A stretch of DNA of 64,000 nt from Halobacillus sp. Marseille-Q1614 (GCF_902809865.1 NZ_CADDWH010000001.1:1984001-2048000); one strand, 5' to 3'; positions 41,423-50,755 are shown, counted from the first letter of the stretch. Numbers and translations: made by a program. Notes: a model not told the origin generated them from the letters alone.

Positions 41423-41440
41423 TTTAAAGCCGCCCCTTAC

Positions 41441-43471
41441 CTAAACAGCAGGCTGTTTTACCGCTCCCTGCTGCATTTGATACATCTGATAATACTTGCC
41501 TTCCATCTCCATAAGTTCCGCATGATTTCCTTTTTCTATTATTGTACCCTGATCTAATACCATGATTTGATCGGCCTGCTGGATCGTAGATAAACGGTGA
41601 GCGATCACCAAAGTAGTTCTCCCCTTTTTCAAAACTTCAAGCGCTTTTTGAATAAGCTGTTCAGTCTCCGTATCAATGTTTGCCGTCGCTTCATCAAGAA
41701 TTAAGATCGCCGGATTAAACGCTAACGCTCTCGCAAATGAAATCAGCTGACGCTCACCCATCGACAGCGAGCTGCCTTTTTCTTTTAGAGGGGAGTCATA
41801 TTTCTGCGGCAGCTTTTCAATAAATTGGTCAGCTCCTACAGCTTTTAGTGCTTTGACCGCCATTTCCCGGGAAATGTTCTCATCGTTCATTGTAACATTC
41901 GACAAGATCGTACCTGAAAAGATAAACGGATCCTGCAGGACGATGCCAATATGGCTGCGCACCTGCTGCCTTGATAATTCTGTTATTGGCTGGTCATCGA
42001 TCGTAATGCTTCCCTTTTGCGGATCGTAAAACCGAAACAAAAGGTTCATAACCGAACTTTTTCCAGATCCGGTATGGCCGACAAAAGCAGCGGTTTCACC
42101 AGGTTTCACTACGAAGTTCAAATTCTTTAAAATATAATCTTCTTCCTCATAGGAAAAAGAAACCTCATCGAATTTAATATGGCCTTTGTAACGCGGGAGT
42201 TTTTGATTATTAACTTTTTCCCCTTTTTCGTCCATCAAATCAAAAACCCGGCCTGCAGCAACTCGCGCCTGCTCCAGTTGAGGCAGCTGATTAACGAGAT
42301 CCGTTACGGGCTGAAATAATCGATTTAAATAATCGACGAATGCATATAGGACCCCGGCAGTTACTAGTCCTTCCGCCCCAATCGTTCCAGAGCCGAAATA
42401 CCAAATAAAGGCCACAAATGCCAAATTCCTCAGGACATTGACTAAATTAAAAGAGGTTAACGCACTCAGCCTGACCAGTTTTCGCTGATAAATAAAATGC
42501 TTGGAATTTAACTGCTCAAAGTCCTTCGATACTTGCTCTTCTTGTCGAAAGGCTTGAATGACGGACATTCCCTGTATCGATTCGTTGATGTTTCCGTTCA
42601 TATCGCTGACAGCCGACCTGACGACCGTGTTATATTTTCCTCCCCAATGCTTATAAGCTTTCATCCATACCCAGATCACAGGGATAAGAATCACACAAAA
42701 GAGTGCGAGCCTCACATCAAGCAAGAACAAGGCTGCATAAATCCCTGTCATATAAACAATGCTCGTTACAAACGTCGTAAGCACCTTTACATAGAGCTCA
42801 CGAATCGCTTCTGTGTCATTGGTGACCCGTGCGACAATTTTGCCTGCCGGCTGATTTACAAAATAGTTGATCGGCAGCCTCTGAATATGTGCAAATAAAT
42901 CATCCCTCATCTTACGGATGATCCGGTTCGATGTTTTTTGCAAAATGAATGTATGAAAGTAGCTGAACATAGCTGCCAGTATCAGCAGTGCAGAATACAA
43001 AACCAAAAGCCAGTAGATCGACCGCTGCTCAGGAACAAAGAAACGATAAAGCTCATTTAAGTTAAGTTTCTCTGCCTCTACCGTTGTTTCAGCATCTGGA
43101 GTATTGATCGTTATAAGATTTCTCTCAACTGAGCGGCTTCCGTTTACTGGCACCTCACTATCGATGAAATAGTAGTCTCTCCCCGTCTGCAGGATCGTAG
43201 CGGTGGATAACACTTCTTGATTTCCACCCATTCGGTCGGCCCGTACGTACAGAGAATCATTGTAAGAGACGGTATAATCCGTCTCCTTCGAGACTTCATA
43301 CCACTGATTCTCTATGCCTACCACATGCTCATCTATCAGCCTTTTCGCGATAAATGGACCTGTAAGTTCCAACCCCACAGCTAATAAAACGCAGATGAGG
43401 CCGATAAAGATTTTCTTCTTAAATGTAAGTGCATAATTTAATAATCTTTTTTCTGTAGAAGGGGGTCTCAT
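41441..43471 (-). CDS. bmrD: Multidrug ABC exporter, BmrD subunit
   Basis: A 676-residue half-transporter: six membrane helices, with an unusual 90-residue extracellular insertion between helices 1 and 2 (about residues 37-130), then the nucleotide-binding domain. Walker A GHTGSGKSS, signature LSMGERQL, Walker B ILILDEATANID with the catalytic Glu, and His in AHRLSTI are all intact. Length and the insertion match Bacillus BmrD (YheH). It pairs with BmrC encoded just upstream to export drugs; this subunit carries the competent consensus hydrolysis site together with BmrC's signature. The start codon overlaps the end of bmrC by one base and AAGGAGGTGG lies inside bmrC. Confidence 0.93.
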   Translation of the reverse strand: MRPPSTEKRLLNYALTFKKKIFIGLICVLLAVGLELTGPFIAKRLIDEHVVGIENQWYEVSKETDYTVSYNDSLYVRADRMGGNQEVLSTATILQTGRDYYFIDSEVPVNGSRSVERNLITINTPDAETTVEAEKLNLNELYRFFVPEQRSIYWLLVLYSALLILAAMFSYFHTFILQKTSNRIIRKMRDDLFAHIQRLPINYFVNQPAGKIVARVTNDTEAIRELYVKVLTTFVTSIVYMTGIYAALFLLDVRLALFCVILIPVIWVWMKAYKHWGGKYNTVVRSAVSDMNGNINESIQGMSVIQAFRQEEQVSKDFEQLNSKHFIYQRKLVRLSALTSFNLVNVLRNLAFVAFIWYFGSGTIGAEGLVTAGVLYAFVDYLNRLFQPVTDLVNQLPQLEQARVAAGRVFDLMDEKGEKVNNQKLPRYKGHIKFDEVSFSYEEEDYILKNLNFVVKPGETAAFVGHTGSGKSSVMNLLFRFYDPQKGSITIDDQPITELSRQQVRSHIGIVLQDPFIFSGTILSNVTMNDENISREMAVKALKAVGADQFIEKLPQKYDSPLKEKGSSLSMGERQLISFARALAFNPAILILDEATANIDTETEQLIQKALEVLKKGRTTLVIAHRLSTIQQADQIMVLDQGTIIEKGNHAELMEMEGKYYQMYQMQQGAVKQPAV

Positions 43472-45219
43472 TATTCTTCCACCTCCTTAGTTTCCAATTG
43501 CTGATGTTCGTACTGCTCTTTATACCACCCTTTTTTCTTAATCAGTTCTTCGTGTGTTCCTTCTTGAATGATGCGCCCCTGATCAAGAACGATAATATGG
43601 TCTGCATGGGTAACCGCAGATAACCGGTGGGCAGCAATGAACGTCGTTTTTCCTTTTCTTTCTTTTCTTAAGTGGTCGAGAATGTTAGCTTCCGTTTTTC
43701 CATCGACAGCCGACATTGCATCATCCAGCAGTAAAATCTTTGGATTCATAATGAAGGCCCGGGCGATAGCGACTCGCTGCTTTTGCCCTCCGGATAGAGT
43801 AACTCCACTTTCTCCAACCAGGGTATCGAGCCCTCGCGGAAGGTTTTTAATATCCTCCAGAAAATGAGCGAGTTCCATCACTCTATAAATCTCTTCATCA
43901 GATGCTTGATTTTTTCCAAACTGGATATTTTCCCTTATCGTTTTTGAAAACAGCACCTGGTCTTGTGGAACATATCCAATCCAGCTCCTTGAGTCTTCAA
44001 GAGCAATATCATTTAAATCCACACCATTGATCGCTACTGTTCCTTTGAAACTTGGATACTCTCTCAACAGCTGACGAAGCAGTGTCGTTTTCCCTGCACC
44101 GGTTTTTCCAACAATCCCTATGGTCTGCCCCTGTTTAACGGTGAGATTCACATTTCTAAGTGCACACCCTTCAGCTTCCGGGTATTTAAAGGTTACATTA
44201 TTGAATTCAATCCACTTTGGATGTTCTACGGATTTTGGAGCTTTTGGCGCTAAAATGTCAGGCTGCTCCTCTAATGTTTCATTTACTCGATCAAGCGAAG
44301 CATTTCCCCGCTGCAAAACATTGATCAGTTCACCGACCGCAAACATAGGCCATATCAGCATACCTAAATAAACATTGAAAGACACGAGCTCACCTAATGT
44401 AATTACATTTTGGAAGACTAGTGATGTGCCGTACCCGAGGCCGATCGTATAAGAAATCCCGACCAGGATCGTAATCGTCGGTTCAAATAAGGCATCCACT
44501 TTTGCGACCTTTACGTTTTTGTTGTAGACATCGTGAGTCATACGATTAAAAGCCTTTTCGTCATGGGCTTCCTGCACATATGCCCGAATGACCCGGACAC
44601 CCCGCACCGATTCAAGAACGTTGTTGTTGAGTTCGCCAAATGAGTGCTGGGCTTCCATAAAACGTGTGTGAATGACTTTTCCATACCGGTTCATCACATA
44701 AGCCATAATCGGCAGAGGCAAAAGAGCTGCCAAGGTCAATTTAAAGCTGATAGTAAATCCCATCATTGCAATAATCATAATCATAAAAACCGTAGAATCC
44801 ACTAAAGTCAGAATTCCAAAACCTGCCGTCATCGTAAGTGCCTTGAGGTCATTGGTACTGCGGGCCATCAAGTCCCCGGTTTTATTACGGTTAAAAAATC
44901 CCGGAGTCATTTTTAAAAAGTGGTTCATTAAGTTCGACCGCATCCGCCGCTCCAGCGTCGCTGCCCCGCTGAATAAGGTGTAATCCCATAAGTAAGACAG
45001 CGTATAGCTCAACACAATAATTCCTCCGTATATAAGGAGGATTTCTCCAAGCCGTTCTATTGTTATTGTATTGTACTGAATCTCATCAATCGCCATACCT
45101 ACCAGTTTAGGAGGTATTAAATCAATTGCACTCACGATAATGAGCGCCACTATCGCAAAGGTATAACTTTTCCAATATTCCTTGAAAAACCAGTTTAACT
45201 TCCATAAAACACTAAACAC
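43471..45219 (-). CDS. bmrC: Multidrug ABC exporter, BmrC subunit
   Basis: A 582-residue half-transporter with six membrane helices and a nucleotide-binding domain. Walker A is GKTGAGKTT, signature LSGGQKQ, but Walker B reads ILLLDDAMSAVD: Asp replaces the catalytic Glu, the mark of the degenerate site in BmrC (YheI) heterodimers. The frame begins at a TTG (45240), but AGAAAGGA lies nine bases before a GTG at 45219, giving MFSVLWKLNW. The gene is the first of the exporter operon and is preceded by a 330-base attenuator leader with two tiny reading frames. Confidence 0.93.
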   Translation of the reverse strand: MFSVLWKLNWFFKEYWKSYTFAIVALIIVSAIDLIPPKLVGMAIDEIQYNTITIERLGEILLIYGGIIVLSYTLSYLWDYTLFSGAATLERRMRSNLMNHFLKMTPGFFNRNKTGDLMARSTNDLKALTMTAGFGILTLVDSTVFMIMIIAMMGFTISFKLTLAALLPLPIMAYVMNRYGKVIHTRFMEAQHSFGELNNNVLESVRGVRVIRAYVQEAHDEKAFNRMTHDVYNKNVKVAKVDALFEPTITILVGISYTIGLGYGTSLVFQNVITLGELVSFNVYLGMLIWPMFAVGELINVLQRGNASLDRVNETLEEQPDILAPKAPKSVEHPKWIEFNNVTFKYPEAEGCALRNVNLTVKQGQTIGIVGKTGAGKTTLLRQLLREYPSFKGTVAINGVDLNDIALEDSRSWIGYVPQDQVLFSKTIRENIQFGKNQASDEEIYRVMELAHFLEDIKNLPRGLDTLVGESGVTLSGGQKQRVAIARAFIMNPKILLLDDAMSAVDGKTEANILDHLRKERKGKTTFIAAHRLSAVTHADHIIVLDQGRIIQEGTHEELIKKKGWYKEQYEHQQLETKEVEE

Positions 45220-45275
45220 GTTACCAAATCCTTTCTGCAAATGTCAGCTAGCCGCTTTCCTTCCAATCTTCTTTC

Positions 45276-45308
45276 TTAGTCCTGCACAAATTCACTGTTT
45301 TTTCCATC
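45276..45308 (-). CDS. Leader peptide 2 upstream of bmrC (10 residues)
   Basis: MEKNSEFVQD followed by TAA, with an excellent AGGAGG eight bases before the ATG. It lies after the terminator hairpin and ends 57 bases before the bmrC start. A strong ribosome site on such a short frame is unusual and argues for a regulatory role, or for use as an entry site that delivers ribosomes to bmrC. Confidence 0.5.
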   Translation of the reverse strand, partial: DGKNSEFVQD

Positions 45309-45364
45309 TTATCTTCCTCCTGAAAATTTTTATGTGAAGCGGTTTCACCGCAAAACACCAAAAA

Positions 45365-45390
45365 AGCATACGTCACTCGACGTATGCTTC
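45365..45390 (-). terminator. Attenuator terminator in the bmrCD leader
   Basis: AAGCATACGTC pairs perfectly with GACGTATGCTT over a four-base loop and is followed on the minus strand by six T. It lies between leader peptide 1 and bmrC, with no gene ending here, so it controls entry into the exporter operon. Confidence 0.85.
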
Positions 45391-45412
45391 AAATACAAAC
45401 AAACATATGGAG

Positions 45413-45531
45413 TCACGGACACACGTGACCCTTTTGTAAAAATTTTAAAACGCTGTTAAAACAGCCTAAAGGTCACGACACATATAAAATTGTTTTTTTG
45501 AGTCAAAGTTACTTTTTTCATCGTCGTGACC
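45413..45531 (-). promoter_or_regulatory. Alternative inverted repeats of the bmrCD attenuator
   Basis: Four segments share one motif. Segment 1 (45531-45523, GGTCACGAC) overlaps the ribosome site of leader peptide 1. Segment 2 (45479-45471, GTCGTGACC) lies in its codons 15-17. Segment 3 (about 45434-45424, AAAGGGTCACG) and segment 4 (45418-45413, CGTGAC) follow. 1 can pair with 2, 2 with 3, and 3 with 4, the classical layout of ribosome-controlled attenuators. Confidence 0.7.
45456..45521 (-). CDS. Leader peptide 1 upstream of bmrCD (21 residues)
   Basis: A 21-codon frame starting MKKVTLTQ and ending VVTFRLF, with AAAAGGAGG at optimal distance. It begins about 25 bases after the promoter's start point, so it is the first thing translated. 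Bacillus bmrCD is preceded by a short regulatory frame, bmrB, that mediates antibiotic-dependent attenuation; this one is shorter and not obviously homologous, but its place and coupling to the inverted repeats suggest the same job. Confidence 0.65.
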   Translation of the reverse strand: MKKVTLTQKNNFICVVTFRLF

Positions 45532-45552
45532 TCCTTTTCTTAATGATTATTT

Positions 45553-45581
45553 ATTATATAGTTACCGGAAAATTTTATCAA
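45553..45581 (-). promoter_or_regulatory. Sigma-A promoter of the bmrCD operon
   Basis: On the minus strand TTGATA (45581-45576) and TATAAT (45558-45553) are exactly 17 bases apart, nearly consensus. The start near 45546 leaves a 5' leader of about 330 bases before bmrC. Confidence 0.8.
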
Positions 45582-45593
45582 TTGTTTTTTTCT

Positions 45594-46592
45594 TCACAAA
45601 GTAAACCGGCCTCCGCTAATTATGATTAAGACCGCTAATATACCAATAATCGTTAACACAAAAGTAATGGATAAAGGGCGGGACACATTGGCTTTTTGAA
45701 CTTCTTTCCACAAAACCGGGCGAATGCCTGTAATAGAAAAAATAATTACAGCAGCTAAAAGAATCGACATTATATTAACCGTCACCAGCAAAAAAGCTCC
45801 ATATGCAGCCATCCAATCCCCATTTCCTAATGATAGGCCCAGAGCTACACTTGGAGGAAGTAATGCTACTGCTACCATCACTCCTACGAGGTTTCCTGAT
45901 AGCCGATTTAAAAAAGCTAGAGCTCCAGCCGAACCAGAAGCAATCCCTAGAATAATATCCATCACTTCTACTTTTGTCCGGCTTACATACTGGTCGGTTT
46001 TAAGTTCTAACTGTGTAAAAGCAGCAAAAATGATGGATATTAAGACCACTGCCGCTACACCGGCAATAGAAGTAACAGCCGACTTGCTCAGAAGTTTATA
46101 GTCTCCCAGTACCGAAGTAAAAGCAATTGCGATAACAGGTCCAATCATGGGAGCAATCACCATAGCTCCAATAACCACTGCCTCACTATCTTTTATAAAC
46201 CCAACCGTTGCCACAATCGCTGATAAAATTATTAAGAGCGAATAATTCCAGGATATCTTACTATTCTTTTTTACCGCAGTTAATAACTCATGTCGGCTGG
46301 CTCTTTGAAGCTTTGCTTTCTCTTCTTCTTTCTGCTTCTCCTTTGAACCTTTTGAGAAGTAGGCACGAACAGGCAGAAGTAGTGTCTCAAAACCATCCAC
46401 AATGTTTGATACTTCTTCTAAATCGTTAAGAATTTCTTCTACATTGTCTGTTTTAAGCAAGATGCGATACAAGGTTCTGCCGTCGATTTCCTTTTCCACC
46501 CAGTAGGTTTGGAAGGTAAACTTTTTTAATTGTTTCTGAAATTCCTTTAGGTGTGAAGGCGGTACGTGAACCTCTACTAATTGCAGACTCAT
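45594..46592 (-). CDS. DUF389 membrane protein
   Basis: A 332-residue protein. The N-terminal 75 residues form a soluble domain with LVEVHVPPSHLKEFQKQLKKF and DNVEEILNDLEEVS. From residue 115 come about six hydrophobic helices with the conserved AIVATVGFIKDSEAVVIGAMVIAPMIGPV and VALLPPSVALG that define the DUF389 (TIGR00341/00271) family. Its transport or sensory role is unknown. The open frame starts at 46652; CGGAGG lies seven bases before the ATG at 46592 (MSLQLVEVHV). It ends just upstream of the bmrCD promoter without a clear terminator of its own. Confidence 0.85.
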   Translation of the reverse strand: MSLQLVEVHVPPSHLKEFQKQLKKFTFQTYWVEKEIDGRTLYRILLKTDNVEEILNDLEEVSNIVDGFETLLLPVRAYFSKGSKEKQKEEEKAKLQRASRHELLTAVKKNSKISWNYSLLIILSAIVATVGFIKDSEAVVIGAMVIAPMIGPVIAIAFTSVLGDYKLLSKSAVTSIAGVAAVVLISIIFAAFTQLELKTDQYVSRTKVEVMDIILGIASGSAGALAFLNRLSGNLVGVMVAVALLPPSVALGLSLGNGDWMAAYGAFLLVTVNIMSILLAAVIIFSITGIRPVLWKEVQKANVSRPLSITFVLTIIGILAVLIIISGGRFTL

Positions 46593-46682
46593 TAGATTGC
46601 CTCCGATCAGACGTTCTTTATTATTAAAATGCCCTTTTACTAATAAGCTCATACTTTCATTTCACCAGTTAACTATTCATGT

Positions 46683-46720
46683 AAAAAACCAGCCTGTCTT
46701 TAAGACTGGCTGGTTTTTTA
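46683..46720 (-). terminator. Terminator of the first ger operon
   Basis: AAAAACCAGCC pairs perfectly with GGCTGGTTTTT across a 13-base loop that can pair further; T run on the minus strand. It overlaps the stop codon of the gerC-type gene. Confidence 0.85.
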
Positions 46721-47809
46721 ATAAGATATTCCTGTTCCTGTCAATTCGATATTTACATTGACCTTAACAGGCACGCTTGCGTAATTTTCATTCCATTTTT
46801 CCATGTTCGCTTTTCTTGTACGGTTTTGATAAATCGATCCGAGCCCTAAGGGGTCTGTCCTATTTTCTTTAAATTCCAATATAAGCTTGTTCATTTTTTC
46901 TTCAAAGTGTTCTTCAAATTTCTTTTCTACATCGTGTACTAATTTGGGGGTTTTATTACTGTCAATGTCAAGCTTTTTCATTTCATTTATAAATGCGTCC
47001 ATATTAACATTAACGGTAAACTGGGGATCTGCGGAACTGCCTTCTAATTTATATTTAACATCTGAATTAGTAACTTGAATTCCTACTTTACCATTTTTAT
47101 ATTCAATATTTTCCCGGCCTTCTCTAACCTTTTCTCTTAAAATCTTAAAGGTTAAAGCCTCAGATTCCGGTATAATTTGAACAAGCTTTCCTTTTTTAAG
47201 TACAGCGATGCCTGAATAAAGGATATGACCATTTTCCCTAGAGAGAACAGGGAGAAACCCATCAAGACCTTCCCCATAATAAGCATAAAGATAATGGTGC
47301 AAATTTGTCTCTGGGAAATTACGCTTTGCATTGTTCTCAATTAATCCTTTAATGTATCTGGCTGTTGTTACATTTTGACTGTACTTCCCTTCTATCATTT
47401 CTTTAGCACTGTCTTCTGCTATGGCCAAATATATATTCCTTCCGATTCTTGGATCTCTGCTTAAAACATCCATAAAATCTTTCATAGTGTTTTTAGCAGT
47501 TAATTCTTTATTAAATAAAGTAACCGTCAACTTCCCCATAGAAAGAGGTTTAGATGACTCCCTTTCTATTTTAGAATCAAACTCATTTAAAGAACCAGCT
47601 TCTACAGACAGCGTAAGCTCTTCAAGATTTCGGCTTTCCTCCATTCCATACTGAGGGATCGCCACTGTACCCACGATGTTCTCTTCATCTTTATAATCAT
47701 AGCCAGATATTTGTACAATAGCGCGATCTTCTATACTTTGGACGTCCGTACAGCCTGCCATTAGAAACAGGATTCCAATTGCCGCTAGAACGATAGACAG
47801 CTTATGCAT
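46718..47809 (-). CDS. Ger(x)C family spore germination lipoprotein, operon 1
   Basis: A 363-residue C subunit of a GerA-type germinant receptor in the spore inner membrane. The signal MHKLSIVLAAIGILFLMAGC ends in lipobox LMAGC, and the characteristic D(V)-x-x-I-x-x-R-x-x-V-x-x-x-G region follows as DVQSIEDRAIVQISGYDY. The frame opens at 47833, but AGGAG lies just before the ATG at 47809. It overlaps the end of the B subunit gene by eight bases. A, B and C are all needed for response to small-molecule germinants. Confidence 0.93.
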   Translation of the reverse strand: MHKLSIVLAAIGILFLMAGCTDVQSIEDRAIVQISGYDYKDEENIVGTVAIPQYGMEESRNLEELTLSVEAGSLNEFDSKIERESSKPLSMGKLTVTLFNKELTAKNTMKDFMDVLSRDPRIGRNIYLAIAEDSAKEMIEGKYSQNVTTARYIKGLIENNAKRNFPETNLHHYLYAYYGEGLDGFLPVLSRENGHILYSGIAVLKKGKLVQIIPESEALTFKILREKVREGRENIEYKNGKVGIQVTNSDVKYKLEGSSADPQFTVNVNMDAFINEMKKLDIDSNKTPKLVHDVEKKFEEHFEEKMNKLILEFKENRTDPLGLGSIYQNRTRKANMEKWNENYASVPVKVNVNIELTGTGISY

Positions 47810-48920
47810 TTCTCCTCTTCCTCCATTTCCCAACGGTTTTCATAAGCAGAAATAGCACAGGAATATAAAGAAGCACATAAAAACCAACTGCATTTGCGAT
47901 GTCGTTTAATTTCTCAACACCCTCCCGGTTATCAATATACAAGGTGGACATATATAGGAGAAAACAAAAAGCCAAAATAAACGCTTTCTGACTTGTCGCA
48001 AACATTCTCTTAGGTATGCGGCTGGCCCCCCATAAAGCAAGACAAATATTAGGAACAATGACATAAACCCATAATGCAATACCTATATACTCGAAACGTT
48101 CTATAAATGGAAAATGGACAATTTTCCATAAAGAAATCGTTCCCCATGTGATATGCTTTAACTGCTCCTCACTGTAATAAAGAAAAGAGACGAGTGCTGT
48201 TGCTAAATATATGAGCACTGTATAAAAAACAGCAAAATGGGCCCATTTCTTGGATTCCTCTGGTTTTTTAATGAATGGATAAAAAATTAAAAGCAGTTCT
48301 ATCCCCAAAAACCCTAATACAGACGCTTTCGCCGATTTTAGTAAATCTAAAATACTGTGATCAATAACAGGAAAAAGATAATCAGTAACTCCCACTTCGA
48401 TAGGAAAAAACTTCAGCAAGAGTAAAGGAAGCGTCAATATTGTGCTGATTAAACACATACCTGTTACCAATCGAAACCCGCCAACTACTAAATAATAGAC
48501 GAGCAGGATAAATATTAAAGCAAAAATTTCTATTCGAAGGCTGGGAAACACCCATACTTGAATCACTTCTATAAATGTTCTTAATACAGTTAAACCAAGC
48601 AGCAAAAAGTAAAGACTAAAAAATAAACTAAGAAAAGAGCCAACATATTTACCGAAGACTATTCGGTGAATAGAAACAATGTCCCCCTCACTATCCTGTA
48701 AAAGCTGATAAATCATCCATAGCAGGATCTGGGTGAACCCTCCTGCAATTAATATCGAGATCCAAGAATCAAACCCTGAAAACCGGGCGATATAAGATTC
48801 AAAACCAAGTATACCCACACCGACTTGCATAGCATGGATAATAAAGAATACAAACATCGGGGTGATGAGAAAATTTTCAGAAACAGGCAGCTTCGCCTTT
48901 GTTCTAGCAATTTTATTCAT
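47802..48920 (-). CDS. GerB-type spore germination permease subunit, operon 1
   Basis: A 372-residue membrane protein with ten helices of the spore germination (GerAB) branch of the APC superfamily. FVFFIIHAMQVGVGILGFESYIA at the start is the signature helix, where germinant binding residues lie in studied receptors. It shares eight bases with gerA and with gerC on either side, so translation is coupled throughout. The germinant cannot be predicted from sequence. Confidence 0.93.
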   Translation of the reverse strand: MNKIARTKAKLPVSENFLITPMFVFFIIHAMQVGVGILGFESYIARFSGFDSWISILIAGGFTQILLWMIYQLLQDSEGDIVSIHRIVFGKYVGSFLSLFFSLYFLLLGLTVLRTFIEVIQVWVFPSLRIEIFALIFILLVYYLVVGGFRLVTGMCLISTILTLPLLLLKFFPIEVGVTDYLFPVIDHSILDLLKSAKASVLGFLGIELLLIFYPFIKKPEESKKWAHFAVFYTVLIYLATALVSFLYYSEEQLKHITWGTISLWKIVHFPFIERFEYIGIALWVYVIVPNICLALWGASRIPKRMFATSQKAFILAFCFLLYMSTLYIDNREGVEKLNDIANAVGFYVLLYIPVLFLLMKTVGKWRKRRNA

Positions 48921-50421
48921 CGATATCCCTCTTCTCTACAGACTGGGATTGATTAAAACGCTTGAACTTCTGAGGGCGGGTTTGAACGGGCCTTTCAGAC
49001 TGCCTGCTAAAGGGTAACCGAATAAATGCATCTCTTAAGTCACGAAATCTTAAAGGATAGATCGGCGCAAAGAATGGACGTCCGATTGACTTCAGTTTGA
49101 TTAAATGCCCAATGTAAAAAGCCATAACCATTGCTATGCCCACTAACCCCCATAATTGAGCCCCCAGTAAAAATGGAAAACGAATTAACCGAATCGTATT
49201 ACCAATTTGATAAACTGGAGTGGTAAAGGAAGCTAATGCCGCTAGTGCTACGATTATGAGAAGAACATTACTTGTTAGGCCGGCATCCACAGCAGCAGTT
49301 CCAATTACAATACCACCTACAATACCTATGGTCTGACCAATTTTTGTCGGCAGACGGGCTCCGGCTTCCCTTAATAGTTCTATGGCAATCTCTAATATAA
49401 TTACTTCAAGAATAGGCGGAAAAGGAATATCTGCTCTAGAGGCTACAATTGTTGTCATCAGCTCTTCCGGTATCATTTCATGATGATAGGTGAGAATTGC
49501 TACATATAAAGGAGTGCTTAAAACTGAGAATAGGACGGCAAACAATCGAATCAAGCGAAATACTGTAGCTAAATGCCATGGAAGGAAATAATCGTCCGAT
49601 GCAGAGAAAAATTCTACAATCGTCGTCGGGCAAGTAAGGACGTGTGGAGATCCATCCACAATTATCCCAATTTTACCCTCCACCAGACCTTCCACTACCC
49701 TGTCCGGCCTCTCTGTATCAAGAAGCTGCGGAAAAGGAGAATGAGAGTTGTCGGAGATAATCTGTGTAATAAAAGAACTGTCTATTATTTGGTCATATTG
49801 AATATCCTCGATTCTCTGAATTACAGTATCCACATTCTCTTGACTCGCAATTTCTTCCAAAAAAATAATGCCTATTCTTGTCTGCGTCATCTTTCCCACT
49901 TTTAATTCTTTAAGGGTAAGCTGAGGCAGGGGAAGCCTTTTTCTAATTAAACGAGTGTTTTGGTCAATAGATTCAACGAACGCTTCTTTTGGACCAACGA
50001 CACTGAATTCTACTTCAGGTATGGACACATCTCTTCCTTCGGTTCTTCCCGCGAAAATTACCAGCACTTGTTCATTGGATTCATCAGTCTGAACAACTAT
50101 ATGTCCTGTCATAATTTTTCTTCTTATTTCTTTTACATCATCTGTAATGCTCAGCTGCTGCACGGGAATATAATCTTTTGCTTCTTCCAAAGTGAACAGT
50201 TTATTAGATTTAAGGATAGGTAAAATGGAGTGGTTAAGAAGTTGATGGTCTATCAGGGTATTAATATAAGAAATTTGATAATTAGATGATCCAACTTTAT
50301 ACGTTTTAAAATCACTTGATTTTTTCATGGCAAAGAAAAGCTCTTGAAGATTCTCTTCAGCTCTTGATTCTTCTTGCTTAATATATTCCTCACGTTTCTG
50401 TGTTTTTTTCTTCTTCCACAT
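48913..50421 (-). CDS. GerA-type spore germination subunit, operon 1
   Basis: A 502-residue A subunit. The first 250 residues are hydrophilic; a positively charged N-terminus (KKKTQKREEYIKQEESRAEE) precedes the two N-terminal subdomains. The family signature SPFPQLLDTERPDRVVEGLVEG near 225 and the membrane half with RLPTKIGQTIGIVGGIVIG are in place. The last 35 residues are cytoplasmic and basic. It is the first gene of the operon. The first TTAT-ATG is preceded by GAGGAG. No sigma-G promoter as clean as in operon 2 was found. Confidence 0.94.
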   Translation of the reverse strand: MWKKKKTQKREEYIKQEESRAEENLQELFFAMKKSSDFKTYKVGSSNYQISYINTLIDHQLLNHSILPILKSNKLFTLEEAKDYIPVQQLSITDDVKEIRRKIMTGHIVVQTDESNEQVLVIFAGRTEGRDVSIPEVEFSVVGPKEAFVESIDQNTRLIRKRLPLPQLTLKELKVGKMTQTRIGIIFLEEIASQENVDTVIQRIEDIQYDQIIDSSFITQIISDNSHSPFPQLLDTERPDRVVEGLVEGKIGIIVDGSPHVLTCPTTIVEFFSASDDYFLPWHLATVFRLIRLFAVLFSVLSTPLYVAILTYHHEMIPEELMTTIVASRADIPFPPILEVIILEIAIELLREAGARLPTKIGQTIGIVGGIVIGTAAVDAGLTSNVLLIIVALAALASFTTPVYQIGNTIRLIRFPFLLGAQLWGLVGIAMVMAFYIGHLIKLKSIGRPFFAPIYPLRFRDLRDAFIRLPFSRQSERPVQTRPQKFKRFNQSQSVEKRDIDE

Positions 50422-50532
50422 TATGAGATCTCCTCAGCCGGTCAGCATTTCCAATAAGATTCGGTTATTATTCTTCACTATCCCATAAATTTTATTCGAT
50501 TTGGAAACCCTAAAGATAAAGGAGGCTGAATA

Positions 50533-50718
50533 ATGCTGTATGCCTATATAGTTCCATTACTTCTACTGCTTTTCTTTTTTTTGTCTATCTTTTTCTTATT
50601 TAATGCTCTAGCCAAATTAATTTTATTTGCCTTTATCATAGTGGTCGTTTTCCTGCCTTTTATTTTAATTTTGAAAGAGGAGGAAAGGAATGCATCCCGC
50701 CCTTCTCAAAAAGATTAA
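50533..50718 (+). CDS. Small two-helix membrane protein, 61 residues
   Basis: A very hydrophobic protein: residues 3-24 and 27-47 are membrane helices (LLLLLFFFLSIFFLF and LILFAFIIVVVFLPFILIL), ending in a charged KEEERNASRPSQKD tail. AAAGGAGG nine bases before the ATG supports translation. It is divergent from the gerA gene of operon 1, sharing a 110-base intergenic region, and might be a spore or stress peptide; no family is recognised. Confidence 0.6.
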   Translation: MLYAYIVPLLLLLFFFLSIFFLFNALAKLILFAFIIVVVFLPFILILKEEERNASRPSQKD

Positions 50719-50744
50719 AAAAAAGCCCAGTCATTAGACTGGAC
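50719..50744 (-). terminator. Terminator of the aldo/keto reductase gene
   Basis: On the minus strand GTCCAGTC pairs with GACTGGGC over a four-base loop and is followed by eight T. Confidence 0.82.
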
Positions 50745-50755
50745 GCCATTTACAC

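Noticed and set aside
45365-45390. Terminator of the DUF389 gene
   Set aside because: The DUF389 gene ends at 45594, upstream of the bmrCD promoter; leader peptide 1 and its promoter lie between, so the hairpin belongs to the exporter leader.
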